DNA from: Acidobacteriota bacterium
Lineage (GTDB): Bacteria; Acidobacteriota; Terriglobia; Bryobacterales; Bryobacteraceae
Assembly: GCA_025354525.1 (NCBI GenBank)
Contig: JANXMS010000274.1
Span: forward strand, 1-40,881
Length of the DNA: 40,881 nucleotides
Direction: 5' to 3'
Below are positions 24,871 to 32,980 of the stretch, one piece after another. Made by a program: the position numbers and the translations under genes. The notes under the pieces were generated by a model that did no database searches, was not told where the DNA came from, and saw nothing but the letters and a program-made list of their open reading frames with translations. Positions within the stretch are counted from its first letter, which is position 1. Every line of letters begins with the position of its first letter.

Positions 24871-27800
24871 TCCCGAGCGTAAACAGAGACGATCAAGCGC
24901 GCTGGCTCTGCATAAAGGATATCTTTTCGGAGGCCTTAGAGGCCGAGCCGGAAGCACGCGAAGTCATCCTCGCCGCGCGCTGTGGTGCTGACTCTGGACT
25001 GGACGCGGAAGTGCGTTCGCTGCTCCGGTTGAGCGAAGAGAACGGCCTTTCGGTCGACCGCGCAACGCCTTCCGGAGTCACCCCACTGGAGAGCGGCCCG
25101 CCACCTCGCCACAATTGCGGGGAGGTGCTGGCCGGCCGTTACCAAATCGACCACTTTCTGTGCGCGGGCGGCATGGGCGAGGTTTACGCCGCGGTGGATT
25201 TAAAGAGCGGCGAAAGCGTGGCCCTGAAGTTTATGCACGCGTTTCCAACCGGACGGACCCAGGCCCTGTCGCGCTTCCGCCGGGAGGTCGATCTGGCAAA
25301 ATCAATTCAACACCCCAACGTCTGCCGCACCATCGATCTGGCCGGCCCCGCGGACGAGCCATTCTTCGTCATGGAGTTGCTGCAAGGGGAAACGCTCGCC
25401 GTGCGCCTAGCCAATGGGGGCCCCATGGCTCCCCAGGACGCCTTGCCCCTCGCGCTTCAAATGTGCGACGGACTCACTGCGGCCCATACCTCTGGAGTGC
25501 TCCATCGCGATCTGAAGCCGGGCAACGTCTTTCTCGTAGGTGGACGAGCGGTCATCATTGATTTCGGATTGGCCTCGGCCATGGACCACAGCGGTTCGCT
25601 TACCTCGGCCGGTGCCGTCGTTGGTACGTTGGCCTACATGGCACCGGAACAGTTGGACGGTGGAACCGCCACCACCGCCACCGACGTGTACGCGTTGGGG
25701 GTGATTCTTCACGAAATGCTGGCCGGAACGAAGCCCTTTGCGGCGAAATCGCCGCTGCGGTTGGCCGCGCAAAAGGCGAGACAGTCTGGCGAAAGCACCC
25801 GGCTGCAAGGCGTGCCGGCGGTTTGGGAAGAGGTGATTGGACGCTGCCTGCACGGCAACCCGGCCAAACGATTCCAAACTCCCGCGGCGGTGCGCTCGGC
25901 GTTGGAGCGCGGCAAACCAAGCCTTGGGTTCCTGCTGAAAAAGCCGCGGACGCTGTGGCCCTTGCTTGCGGCGGCCAGCCTGTTGACCGGCTGGCTGGCT
26001 TGGTCGATGTCGAATCGGGACTATCAGCCGGAGGCCGAAGCCGTCGCGCTGTTCGCGGAAGCGCAGCAGGCCATGGCACAGTCTTCTCCCTGGCGCGGGG
26101 TGCAATTGCTCGAGCGGGCCGTCGCCCGCGATCCGCAATTTTTGCAGGCGCGATCTCTGTTGGCTGTCAGTTATGCGGTTAGCGACCAACTCGACAAGGC
26201 CCGCGACATGATGCTGGAAACGACGGCGGCCGCGGATCGCCGGTGGCAAATGGGGCGGCTGGAGCGGCTGAGTCTCGCGGCGGCGCGTGCCGAAGTGATC
26301 CGTGACTTCCCCTCGGCAATCGGCGCGTATCGATCACTGGTTGAATCTTCTCGGGGTGCCGAGCGAAACAACGCCCTGCTGTCCCTGGCTCGCACTTCGG
26401 CTCAGCATGGCAAACCGGATGAAGGCATTCAGGCGCTCACTGAGTTGTTGAACGGCGATCGCACCAACACGGCCGCGCGCGTGCTGCGAGCCGGACTTCT
26501 CGCCCGCCAGCGCCAATCGCAAAAAGCGATGGACGAGTTTGCCGCGGCGGAGGCGGAATACGAGAGGACGGAAAACAAGGAAGGGTTGTCCGACGTACTC
26601 CTCGCTCGCTCCGGGACGCAGTTGAAAGAGTCTAGAGAGAAGACTCGCCAGGATGCGTTGCGCGTTCTGGATCTGAGCGGAAAAACAGGAAACCGTTTTC
26701 ACCATTTGATGGCGAAGTTTCGTTTGGCGGCCACGGAGCAGAGTGAGGGGCATTTTGACGAGGCGATGCTGTTAGCCCGCGAGGCTGCGGGGCAGGCGGA
26801 GCGGGAAGGAATGCTCGGCTTGGCCGCGATGGCGATGGGCGAATTTGGCTACGGCTTTCTTTCGCTCCGGCGCTATGAACCGGCGGCGGAAGCGTTGCGG
26901 GAGTCGGTGGCAATGGCGGAACGCTCGAAAAGCTATGGCGTTTTGGCGACAAACCGGCTTCGGCTGGGGGAAGTCTTGTCCACTCTGCACCGCAATGAGG
27001 AAGCCCTTGCCGTCATGCGTCCTGCCGTTGACTGGTTCCGGAAGGGCGGCCACGACATGACGTTGCCGCTTGTCCTGATTAAATGGGGCACATCGAACGC
27101 GAATATCGATCCTCCTGAAGCCGAGCGCTCGTTCCTGGAAGCGCTGAAGGTGGCGGAGCGAAATGGCGATGAGATGGTTCAATCGATGGCGTTGCAGCGG
27201 TTGGGCGGTTTTTATGCGCTCCGTGATCTGCGGAAAGCAACTGAGTACAACGAGCGTGCCATTCCGCTTATTCGGAGGGTGCGGAATACGGGTGTCTTCT
27301 TTCAGGCGGCTGCGGTCGCGATCTCTCGGGGGCAGTTCCAGATAGCGGAAGATTGGATCACGGAAGGCGAGCGGCAGACCACTGGGTACCCTGACATTCT
27401 GAATCGTGTCTTCCTCTCAGAGAGTGCTCACATAGCACGGGCGGTGTTGCTCTATTCACGGGGCCAGTGTTCGTCGGCATCAGAGAAGTGGGCCCAAGTT
27501 CGGAACAAGGACAATTTGCGGTCGATGGGAGTGTCTTATGAGTTGCGTTCTCGCCGGATAGACGTGTGTGTGTCTCCTCAGAGAGCGACAGGGCACTTGC
27601 GTTGGGCAAACGACCAACTGCACGCGAACCCGCGAATGTCGGAAGTACTCAAAGTCCAAATGAACATCGCCGTCGGCGAGTTCGCCCTTCGTACTGGCAA
27701 ATGGGAGATGGCGAAGCGATCCGCCGAAATGGGCCTCGCAGCGAGCAGCAGATCCGGATTGCGAGTTCTGGATTTCGAGAATCTTCTCATTCTGCGCGCC

Positions 27801-27998
27801 GCCGAGATGCGTCTCGGGAACCGCGAACGAGGGCTCGCCGTGACCCAACAGATTCAGCAGTTGGCACCCGAAATCGGGATCGCAGCTTCCCCGGATTTTG
27901 CCGGCCGCTACGATTTGAAACTTTTTTGGCAACTCGCCGAAGAACCCACGACGAAGCCATCCGGGGCCGTGGACGTCAAAATAGTGGATCGCGATTAG
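24867..27998 (+). CDS. Membrane-anchored Ser/Thr protein kinase with TPR-rich sensor region
   Basis: The 1043-residue protein starts with an 85-residue helical leader (WLCIKDIFSEALEAEPEA, EVRSLLRL). A complete Hanks-type kinase follows: glycine loop CAGGMGEVYAAV (99-110), catalytic Lys121, HRDLKPGN (213-220, Asp215), DFG (232-234) and APE (259-261). One membrane helix (about 363-379, WPLLAAASLLTGWLAW) leads to a long C-terminal region of degenerate TPR helices reaching the end. The kinase thus faces the cytoplasm and the TPR part the periplasm. ATG 24867 is chosen because it overlaps the sigma factor stop; a frame-open start at 24813 would lie inside the sigma gene. The sigma-kinase pair probably forms one signalling unit. 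The signal and targets are not evident. Confidence 0.92.
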   Translation: MIPSVNRDDQARWLCIKDIFSEALEAEPEAREVILAARCGADSGLDAEVRSLLRLSEENGLSVDRATPSGVTPLESGPPPRHNCGEVLAGRYQIDHFLCAGGMGEVYAAVDLKSGESVALKFMHAFPTGRTQALSRFRREVDLAKSIQHPNVCRTIDLAGPADEPFFVMELLQGETLAVRLANGGPMAPQDALPLALQMCDGLTAAHTSGVLHRDLKPGNVFLVGGRAVIIDFGLASAMDHSGSLTSAGAVVGTLAYMAPEQLDGGTATTATDVYALGVILHEMLAGTKPFAAKSPLRLAAQKARQSGESTRLQGVPAVWEEVIGRCLHGNPAKRFQTPAAVRSALERGKPSLGFLLKKPRTLWPLLAAASLLTGWLAWSMSNRDYQPEAEAVALFAEAQQAMAQSSPWRGVQLLERAVARDPQFLQARSLLAVSYAVSDQLDKARDMMLETTAAADRRWQMGRLERLSLAAARAEVIRDFPSAIGAYRSLVESSRGAERNNALLSLARTSAQHGKPDEGIQALTELLNGDRTNTAARVLRAGLLARQRQSQKAMDEFAAAEAEYERTENKEGLSDVLLARSGTQLKESREKTRQDALRVLDLSGKTGNRFHHLMAKFRLAATEQSEGHFDEAMLLAREAAGQAEREGMLGLAAMAMGEFGYGFLSLRRYEPAAEALRESVAMAERSKSYGVLATNRLRLGEVLSTLHRNEEALAVMRPAVDWFRKGGHDMTLPLVLIKWGTSNANIDPPEAERSFLEALKVAERNGDEMVQSMALQRLGGFYALRDLRKATEYNERAIPLIRRVRNTGVFFQAAAVAISRGQFQIAEDWITEGERQTTGYPDILNRVFLSESAHIARAVLLYSRGQCSSASEKWAQVRNKDNLRSMGVSYELRSRRIDVCVSPQRATGHLRWANDQLHANPRMSEVLKVQMNIAVGEFALRTGKWEMAKRSAEMGLAASSRSGLRVLDFENLLILRAAEMRLGNRERGLAVTQQIQQLAPEIGIAASPDFAGRYDLKLFWQLAEEPTTKPSGAVDVKIVDRD

Positions 27999-28009
27999 GA
28001 GGCGAAATA

Positions 28010-28032
28010 GTATAACCAGGAGGGTTTTATAC
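28010..28032 (+). promoter_or_regulatory. Inverted repeat overlapping the vapB ribosome binding site
   Basis: GTATAACC (28010-28017) faces GGTTTTATAC (28023-28032), an imperfect inverted repeat around the AGGAGGG ribosome binding site (28018-28024) of vapB. VapBC-type operons are usually autoregulated by the complex binding palindromes at their own promoter, so this is a candidate operator. It could equally be a weak hairpin hiding the ribosome binding site. Confidence 0.35.
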
Positions 28033-28033
28033 C

Positions 28034-28282
28034 ATGGGTTTGAACATCAAGAATCTTGAGGTTGAGGCGCTGGCCGCCGAGGTTTCCGCGATGACGGGGG
28101 AGACGAAGACGGAGGCGATTCGCCAAGCTTTGCTCGCCCGGAAGCAGAGTTTGACTGTGCCGAAGCGGCAACGGATGGATGGGATTCAGGAGTGGCTGGA
28201 GCGTGATGTGTGGCCGAAAATCAAGCCCGGATTCCGCGGCAAGCCTGTGACGAAAGCTGAGATGGATGCTTACTGGGACTAG
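28034..28282 (+). CDS. vapB: VapB antitoxin, Rv0623-like
   Basis: The 82-residue protein begins MGLNIKNLEVEALAAEVSAM and continues TGETKTEAIRQALLAR, the ribbon-helix-helix DNA-binding start of the Rv0623-like VapB family. A C-terminal tail (GIQEWLERDVWPKIKPG, MDAYWD) would wrap the toxin. A strong AGGAGGG ribosome binding site lies nine bases before the ATG. It normally neutralises the downstream PIN ribonuclease and represses the operon. Here the antitoxin is intact while its toxin gene is split by two mobile elements. The antitoxin would be orphaned unless it interacts with other toxins. The toxin frame probably opens inside its last codons. Confidence 0.88.
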   Translation: MGLNIKNLEVEALAAEVSAMTGETKTEAIRQALLARKQSLTVPKRQRMDGIQEWLERDVWPKIKPGFRGKPVTKAEMDAYWD

Positions 28283-28302
28283 TCGAGCCTCGGCGTTGGC
28301 AC

Positions 28303-28523
28303 TAGAGCGATACCCGCCTTAATGGAGGCGTTCTGGAAACCCAAACTACCGGCCCCGTATTGGGCGGACTGCAAACTACGTTTGTCCCAGCTCAGGGCCC
28401 CGTCAATGCATGCGCTTGTCGTCGATCTCGCCGAGGCTCTATCCCCCTTCCTCTCTCCCGACATTGCTCCGGATCTCTTCAGACGTCGCGGATTTGCCCG
28501 CTGTTAAGTCAAGACTTTCTATA
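28303..28523 (-). mobile_element. MITE-like element, copy 2 (at the vapC start)
   Basis: This copy lies in the opposite orientation to copies 1 and 3, spanning TAGAGCGATACCCGCC to AGTCAAGACTTTCTATA. It is inserted at a TA directly after the first codons of vapC. Its 61-codon internal ORF (28322-28507, plus strand, MEAFWKPKLPAPYWADCKL) is intact and ends in TAA. About 10 differences separate it from copy 1. A second frame through its right end is open into vapC, creating a chimeric ORF (28410-28802) with an ATG inside the element. Confidence 0.85.
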
Positions 28524-28797
28524 GACTCATCCATCATCGTGGCAATTCTCGGTGAAGAGGATGGTTTTGATGAATATGCGTCAATTCTCAATGATGCGAA
28601 AGAACTGCTGATAGGTGCGCCAACACTGGCGGAGGTCGGAATCGTCCTGCAGAGTCGCATGGGTGCGGATGGCCTTGTGGAACTACTTTTGCTGCTGGAG
28701 CGCTGGGAAATTCGCGTCGTTGAATTCACTCGAGTTCACTCCCTTGAAGCGATTGAGGCCCATCGACGTTACGGAAAGGGAAATCATCCCGCCGGAC

Positions 28798-29017
28798 TAT
28801 AGCAAGTCTTGACTTAACAGAGGGCACATCCGCGACGTCTGAAGACATCAGGAGCAATGTCGGGAGAGAGGAAGGGGAGAGAGCCTCGGCGAGATCGACG
28901 ACAAGCGCGTGCATGGACGGGGCCCTGAGCTGGGACAAACGTAGTTTGCCGTCCGCCCAATACGGGGCCGGTGGTTCGGGTTTCCAGAACGTCTCCATTA
29001 AGGCGGGTATCGCTCTA
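28798..29017 (+). mobile_element. MITE-like element, copy 3 (inside vapC)
   Basis: This copy is in the same orientation as copy 1: left end TATAGCAAGTCTTGACTTA, right end GGCGGGTATCGCTCTA. It is inserted at the TA of a leucine codon in the HPAGLNFGGC segment of VapC. It is one base shorter than the other copies through a deletion in a G/A run near 28877, which shifts the internal ORF out of frame. It faces copy 2 across 274 bases of vapC, so the two form a large inverted repeat. Confidence 0.85.
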
Positions 29018-29177
29018 AACTTTGGCGGCTGTAACTCGTATGCCACGGCCAAAGTGGCGGGCGTAGCGCTGGTTTACAAGGGCAACGACTTTGCGCTGAC
29101 CGACCTTCCCAAGCTTTGAGCGAGGGCGGTGTTTGACGCACGTCCGGTCAATTGTATACACTTTCGATGGGTTTTGC

Positions 29178-31553
29178 ATGCGTCTGATTGCCGTCCTCCT
29201 TTTCGTTTCGTCCGGGCTGGCTTCGGCCCAGAGCGACGTCCAGTTTTTTGAGAAGAAGATCCGTCCTGTTCTGGCGGCCCAATGTTGGAGCTGCCATTCG
29301 ACGAAGGCAAAGGTTTCTTTCGCGAACCTACTACTCGATTCGAAAGCGGGGCTGGCGAAGGGTTCCGATGGCGGGGGCGTTGTCGTCGCGGGTCAGCCCG
29401 AGGCAAGCCGGTTGTATGCGGCGCTGCTCTATAAGGGCTCGACGAAGATGCCCCCGACTGGCATGTTATCGGCGGCGGTGATCGAAGACTTCCGAAGCTG
29501 GATCAGCGCCGGGGCGGTGTGGCCAGAGGAGGCAACCGTGGCCGTGGCGGCGAGTGGCGCGAAGAAGGCGAACCTGGACCATTGGGCCTGGAAACCGGTG
29601 AACAAACCGAAGGTGCCTACGGTGAAGGACGGGCAGTGGGCCCGAGACGAGATCGACCGATTTGTACTGGCGCGCTTGGAAGCGAAAGGGCTGTCGCCGG
29701 TGGCGGATGCGACAGCGGAACTTTGGTTGCGGCGCGTCTCGCTGGACCTGACCGGGTTGCCGCCGACGGTGGCGGAGCAGGACGAGTTTTTGCGCGAGCG
29801 GAGCTATGAGAAGACAGTGGATCGGTTACTTGCTTCGCCGGGCTTTGGGCAACGATGGGGCCGGCATTGGCTCGACCAGACTTACTACGCAGACAACATC
29901 GAAATTGGCCGGCGGGTCCCGGCGCGCCATGCGTGGCGGTATCGGGACTACGTGATTGATTCGATCAATCGTGACGTACCGTATCCGCGATTCATTCTGG
30001 AGCAGTTGGCCGGGGACCAGTTGCCGTGGACGAAGCCGGAGGAGCGGCGGAACAACTTGGTGGCGACGGGATTTCTGGCGTTGGGACCGTGGCCGCTCGT
30101 GAACGCGGACAAGGTTCAGTTACAGATGGACGTGGTGGACTTGCAAGTGGACATGGTGGGCCGGTCGTTTCTGGGGCTGACGATGGGGTGTTCGCGATGT
30201 CACGACCATAAGTTCGACCCGATCACGTTGGCGGATTATTACGGCATGGCGGGGATTTTGGCGAGCACGAAGACGTTGACCGGGCGGCTGTATTTGACGG
30301 TGTTCAGCAACGTGAATTCGGTGGTGCTGCCGGAGTTGCCGGAGGAGCTAGCGAAGCGGGCGGAGGAGACGCGGGAGTATTGGAGTCGGCTGACGGCGGC
30401 GCGGGAGGAGTTGACGGCGCTGCGGGCGAAGCGCAAGCCGCTGGAGAAAGACAGCGAGGCGGCCAAGGCTGCGGACAAAGAAATTGCGAAGGCGAACCAG
30501 GCGGTGAAGCTACTGGAGTATTTGCCAGTGCTGCCGCCGACGGCCCATGCGGTGCAGGACGGAGACATGCCGGCGGATTGCCGGGTGAACGTGCGGGGAA
30601 ACGCACATCAACTCGGCACGGAGATGCCGCGGAGCGGGGTGGTGATTGGAGGCATCGATGGGAAGCTGGACATCGCGGACTTCACGAGCGGCCGGAAAGA
30701 ATTGGCGGAGTGGATTGGGCGGAAGGAGAATCCGCTGACGGCGCGGGTGATGGTGAATCGGGTTTGGCACCATTTGTTCGGGGCTGGGATTGCGCCGTCG
30801 ATTGACAATTTGGGGACCCGGGGTACGGCTCCGAGCCATCCGGAGTTGCTGGACTATCTGGCGGCGGAGTTTGTGGACGGCGGTTGGTCGCTTAAGAAGC
30901 TCGTTCGGCGGATTGCGCTGAGCCGGGTCTATCAGCTTAGCGGGGAGAGCTTGGCGGCGGGGATGGAGCTGGACCCGGAGAATCGGCTGTTGTGGCGGAT
31001 GAGCCGAAGGCGGCTGGAAGCGGAGACGATTCGGGACGCGATGTTGGTGGCAAGCGGGACGATGCAGCCGGGAGTCGGCGGGCCGGCGATTCCATTTGAA
31101 GTGCCCGGGAATGTGAACTTGGCCGAGCCCGAATTCTTGAATGAAGAGGCGAAGTTGGATCCGGCGACGCGGCTGCGGCGGTCGGTGTATCTGCCCGTGC
31201 TGCGGAAGAGCCAGTTGCCGGAGTTGGACATTTTGAACCTGTTCAACTTTCCGGATGCAAACCAGATTACGGGGCCTCGGCAAGCGACGACGATTCCGAC
31301 GCAGTCGTTGTATTTGATGAACGCGCCGTTTGTGCAGGAGCAGGCAGCGGCATTGGCGGAGTCGTTGTTGGCGATGAGCACGACGGACGAAGGGCGGATT
31401 CGTACGTTGGCGCGGCGGGTGTATGGACGGGAGATTCGGGACGGCGAAGGGGAGCGGTGGTTGGCGTTTGTGCGGTCTTTTAGTGCGGCGGACGCGTGGA
31501 AGCGCCTTTGCCATGCGCTGCTGATTTCGAACGAATTCTTGTATCGAGGCTGA
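29178..31553 (+). CDS. DUF1549/DUF1553 cytochrome c-domain protein (PSCyt1-PSCyt2-PSD1)
   Basis: The 791-residue exported protein has a signal peptide (about 1-18) and a PSCyt1 heme-binding domain with CWSCH (Cys36, Cys39, His40). A DUF1549 domain follows (IDRFVLARLEAKGLSPV, SLDLTGLPPT, LLASPGFGQRWGRHWLDQ), carrying a second CxxCH (GCSRCHDHKFDPI, about 338-342). The C-terminal DUF1553 domain has NPLTARVMVNRVWHHLFGAGI, NLGTRGTAPSHPELLDYLAAEF and RQATTIPTQSLYLMN. The family is abundant in Planctomycetes and Solibacter-type Acidobacteria, sits in the periplasm, and is thought to take part in oxidation linked to polysaccharide breakdown; no enzyme activity is firmly established. ATG 29178 is chosen because the signal peptide starts there rather than at an upstream ATG (29133). 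Its stop overlaps the next gene's start (TGATG). Confidence 0.9.
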   Translation: MRLIAVLLFVSSGLASAQSDVQFFEKKIRPVLAAQCWSCHSTKAKVSFANLLLDSKAGLAKGSDGGGVVVAGQPEASRLYAALLYKGSTKMPPTGMLSAAVIEDFRSWISAGAVWPEEATVAVAASGAKKANLDHWAWKPVNKPKVPTVKDGQWARDEIDRFVLARLEAKGLSPVADATAELWLRRVSLDLTGLPPTVAEQDEFLRERSYEKTVDRLLASPGFGQRWGRHWLDQTYYADNIEIGRRVPARHAWRYRDYVIDSINRDVPYPRFILEQLAGDQLPWTKPEERRNNLVATGFLALGPWPLVNADKVQLQMDVVDLQVDMVGRSFLGLTMGCSRCHDHKFDPITLADYYGMAGILASTKTLTGRLYLTVFSNVNSVVLPELPEELAKRAEETREYWSRLTAAREELTALRAKRKPLEKDSEAAKAADKEIAKANQAVKLLEYLPVLPPTAHAVQDGDMPADCRVNVRGNAHQLGTEMPRSGVVIGGIDGKLDIADFTSGRKELAEWIGRKENPLTARVMVNRVWHHLFGAGIAPSIDNLGTRGTAPSHPELLDYLAAEFVDGGWSLKKLVRRIALSRVYQLSGESLAAGMELDPENRLLWRMSRRRLEAETIRDAMLVASGTMQPGVGGPAIPFEVPGNVNLAEPEFLNEEAKLDPATRLRRSVYLPVLRKSQLPELDILNLFNFPDANQITGPRQATTIPTQSLYLMNAPFVQEQAAALAESLLAMSTTDEGRIRTLARRVYGREIRDGEGERWLAFVRSFSAADAWKRLCHALLISNEFLYRG

Positions 31554-32980
31554 TGATGAATCGACACTTTCCTTTGATGCCGGGTTCTCGGCGAGAGTTT
31601 TTGCGGCGGGCGGCTTGCGGGTTCGGGTCGGTGGCGCTGGAGGGGTTGCTGGCGGCGGAGAACTTGCAAGTGAGGACGCCGCATCACAAGGCGCGGGCCA
31701 AGCGGGTGATCTTTCTGTTTATGCAGGGGGGGCCATCGCAGATCGATTTGTTCGAATATAAGCCGGAGCTGGAGAAGCGGAACGGGCAGCCGTTGACGTT
31801 CAAATTGCCGAAGAACTACGAGGCGCCGGGGATAAGGGATTCACGGATTTTTGGCCCGATGGGAAAGTTTGTGCGGCGGGGACAACGGGGGATGTTGCTG
31901 TCCGAGATGTTGCCGCATATCGGCGGAGTGGTGGACGATTTGTGTTTCCTGCACGGGATGCATGCCGATAGCGAAGCGCATGCGCCGGCGATTCGGCAGT
32001 TGCATACGGGGCAGAGCATCCAGGTTCGTCCGTCGATGGGGGCTTGGACACTCTATGGGTTGGGAACCGAGAACCAGAACCTGCCGGGGTTTGTGACGAT
32101 TTGCCCGGTGCTGGGGGGAGATAGTGGGTCGCCCCAACTGTTTGGCAGCGCTTTTTTGCCGGCGATTTATCAGGGGACTCCGATTGGGAAGGCGGGTGAG
32201 GCGAAGAACGCGCGGATCGATTATTTGAGCGATGAGAGCGTGACGACGGCGGAGCAGCGGAAGCAGTTGGATTTCTTGGCGGATGTGAATCGGCGGCATA
32301 TCGAACGCAGCGGGGTGGAGGCGGAGCTTGAGGGCCGGGCCGCGGCATTTGAGCTAGCGTTTCGGATGCAGATGGAGGCACCGAAGGTATTGGACCTTTC
32401 GACGGAGTCGGCAGCTACTTTGGCGTTGTACGGGATTGGCGAGAAGGAGACGGACGACTTTGGGCGGCAGTGTTTGATGGCACGGCGGATGGCTGAGGCG
32501 GGGGTTCGATTTGTGCAAGCGAGCGACACGAGTTGGGACCATCATGCGAAGCTACGGCAGACTTTGCCGGTCCGATGCAAAGCGGTGGACAAGCCGATTG
32601 CAGGGTTGATCACGGATTTGAAGCAACGAGGTTTGCTGGATGATACGTTGGTTTTATGGGGCGGTGAGTTTGGCCGGACCCCGTTTGATCAGGATTTGAC
32701 GCAGGGCAAAGCGCCGATGTCGGAACGTGGGCGGGAACACAATCCGCGGGGATTCACGATGTTTATGGCGGGTGGCGGGGTGAAGCCCGGGATCGCCCAC
32801 GGCGAGACGGACGAGTTCGGTTGGGAAGCGGTGCAGGGCAAAGTGCACATCAACGACTTACACGCGACGATGCTTCACTTACTCGGTATTGACCACGAAA
32901 GACTGACCTATCGCTACACGGGGCGGGACTTCCGGCTGACCGATGTGGCTGGGCGTGTGGTGCGGGAAATTTTGGCTTGA
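31553..32980 (+). CDS. DUF1501 protein with Tat signal
   Basis: The 475-residue protein carries a twin-arginine leader (SRREFLRRAACGFGSVALEG) and the DUF1501 signature segments VIFLFMQGGPSQIDLFEYKP, LVLWGGEFGRTPF, NPRGFTMFMAGGGVKPG and TDEFGWEAV. DUF1501 has an alkaline-phosphatase/sulfatase-like fold and is the standard partner of DUF1549/DUF1553 proteins. The pair is presumed to act together in the periplasm after folding in the cytoplasm. The start overlaps the previous stop as TGATG, with a second ATG three bases later; both are coupled to translation of the upstream gene. At its end TTG 32977 of a GntR regulator overlaps the stop by four bases. This makes a compact three-gene operon. Confidence 0.92.
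   Translation: MMNRHFPLMPGSRREFLRRAACGFGSVALEGLLAAENLQVRTPHHKARAKRVIFLFMQGGPSQIDLFEYKPELEKRNGQPLTFKLPKNYEAPGIRDSRIFGPMGKFVRRGQRGMLLSEMLPHIGGVVDDLCFLHGMHADSEAHAPAIRQLHTGQSIQVRPSMGAWTLYGLGTENQNLPGFVTICPVLGGDSGSPQLFGSAFLPAIYQGTPIGKAGEAKNARIDYLSDESVTTAEQRKQLDFLADVNRRHIERSGVEAELEGRAAAFELAFRMQMEAPKVLDLSTESAATLALYGIGEKETDDFGRQCLMARRMAEAGVRFVQASDTSWDHHAKLRQTLPVRCKAVDKPIAGLITDLKQRGLLDDTLVLWGGEFGRTPFDQDLTQGKAPMSERGREHNPRGFTMFMAGGGVKPGIAHGETDEFGWEAVQGKVHINDLHATMLHLLGIDHERLTYRYTGRDFRLTDVAGRVVREILA

Larger units (their letters stand above)
28266..29119 (+). pseudogene. vapC: VapC PIN-domain toxin gene interrupted by two MITE-like elements
   Basis: The toxin is in three pieces. The first is 28266-28302 (ATG 28266 overlapping vapB, or TTG 28296). 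The second, 28524-28797, reads DSSIIVAILGEEDGFDEYA, GAPTLAEVGIVLQSRMG and RYGKGNHPAG. The third, 29018-29119, reads NFGGCNSYATAKVAG, VYKGNDFALTDL and a stop. These are the catalytic Asp (LDSS), the Glu of TLAEVGIVL, and the NFGxC/NDFALTD acidic residues of VapC ribonucleases. Removing each insertion with one TA gives an unbroken 138-residue frame: TTGGCACTAGACTCATCC at the first junction and CCGGACTAAACTTTGGC (read G-L-N-F-G) at the second. The gene has no other lesion, so the insertions are probably recent. As it stands the toxin is inactive. Whether a Cys in NFGGC, where Asp is usual (NFGDC), affects activity is open. Confidence 0.88.

Noticed and set aside
28726-29052. 108-codon minus-strand frame across element copy 3
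   Set aside because: It is a chance fusion of the element ORF and antisense vapC; the element frame is broken by an indel.
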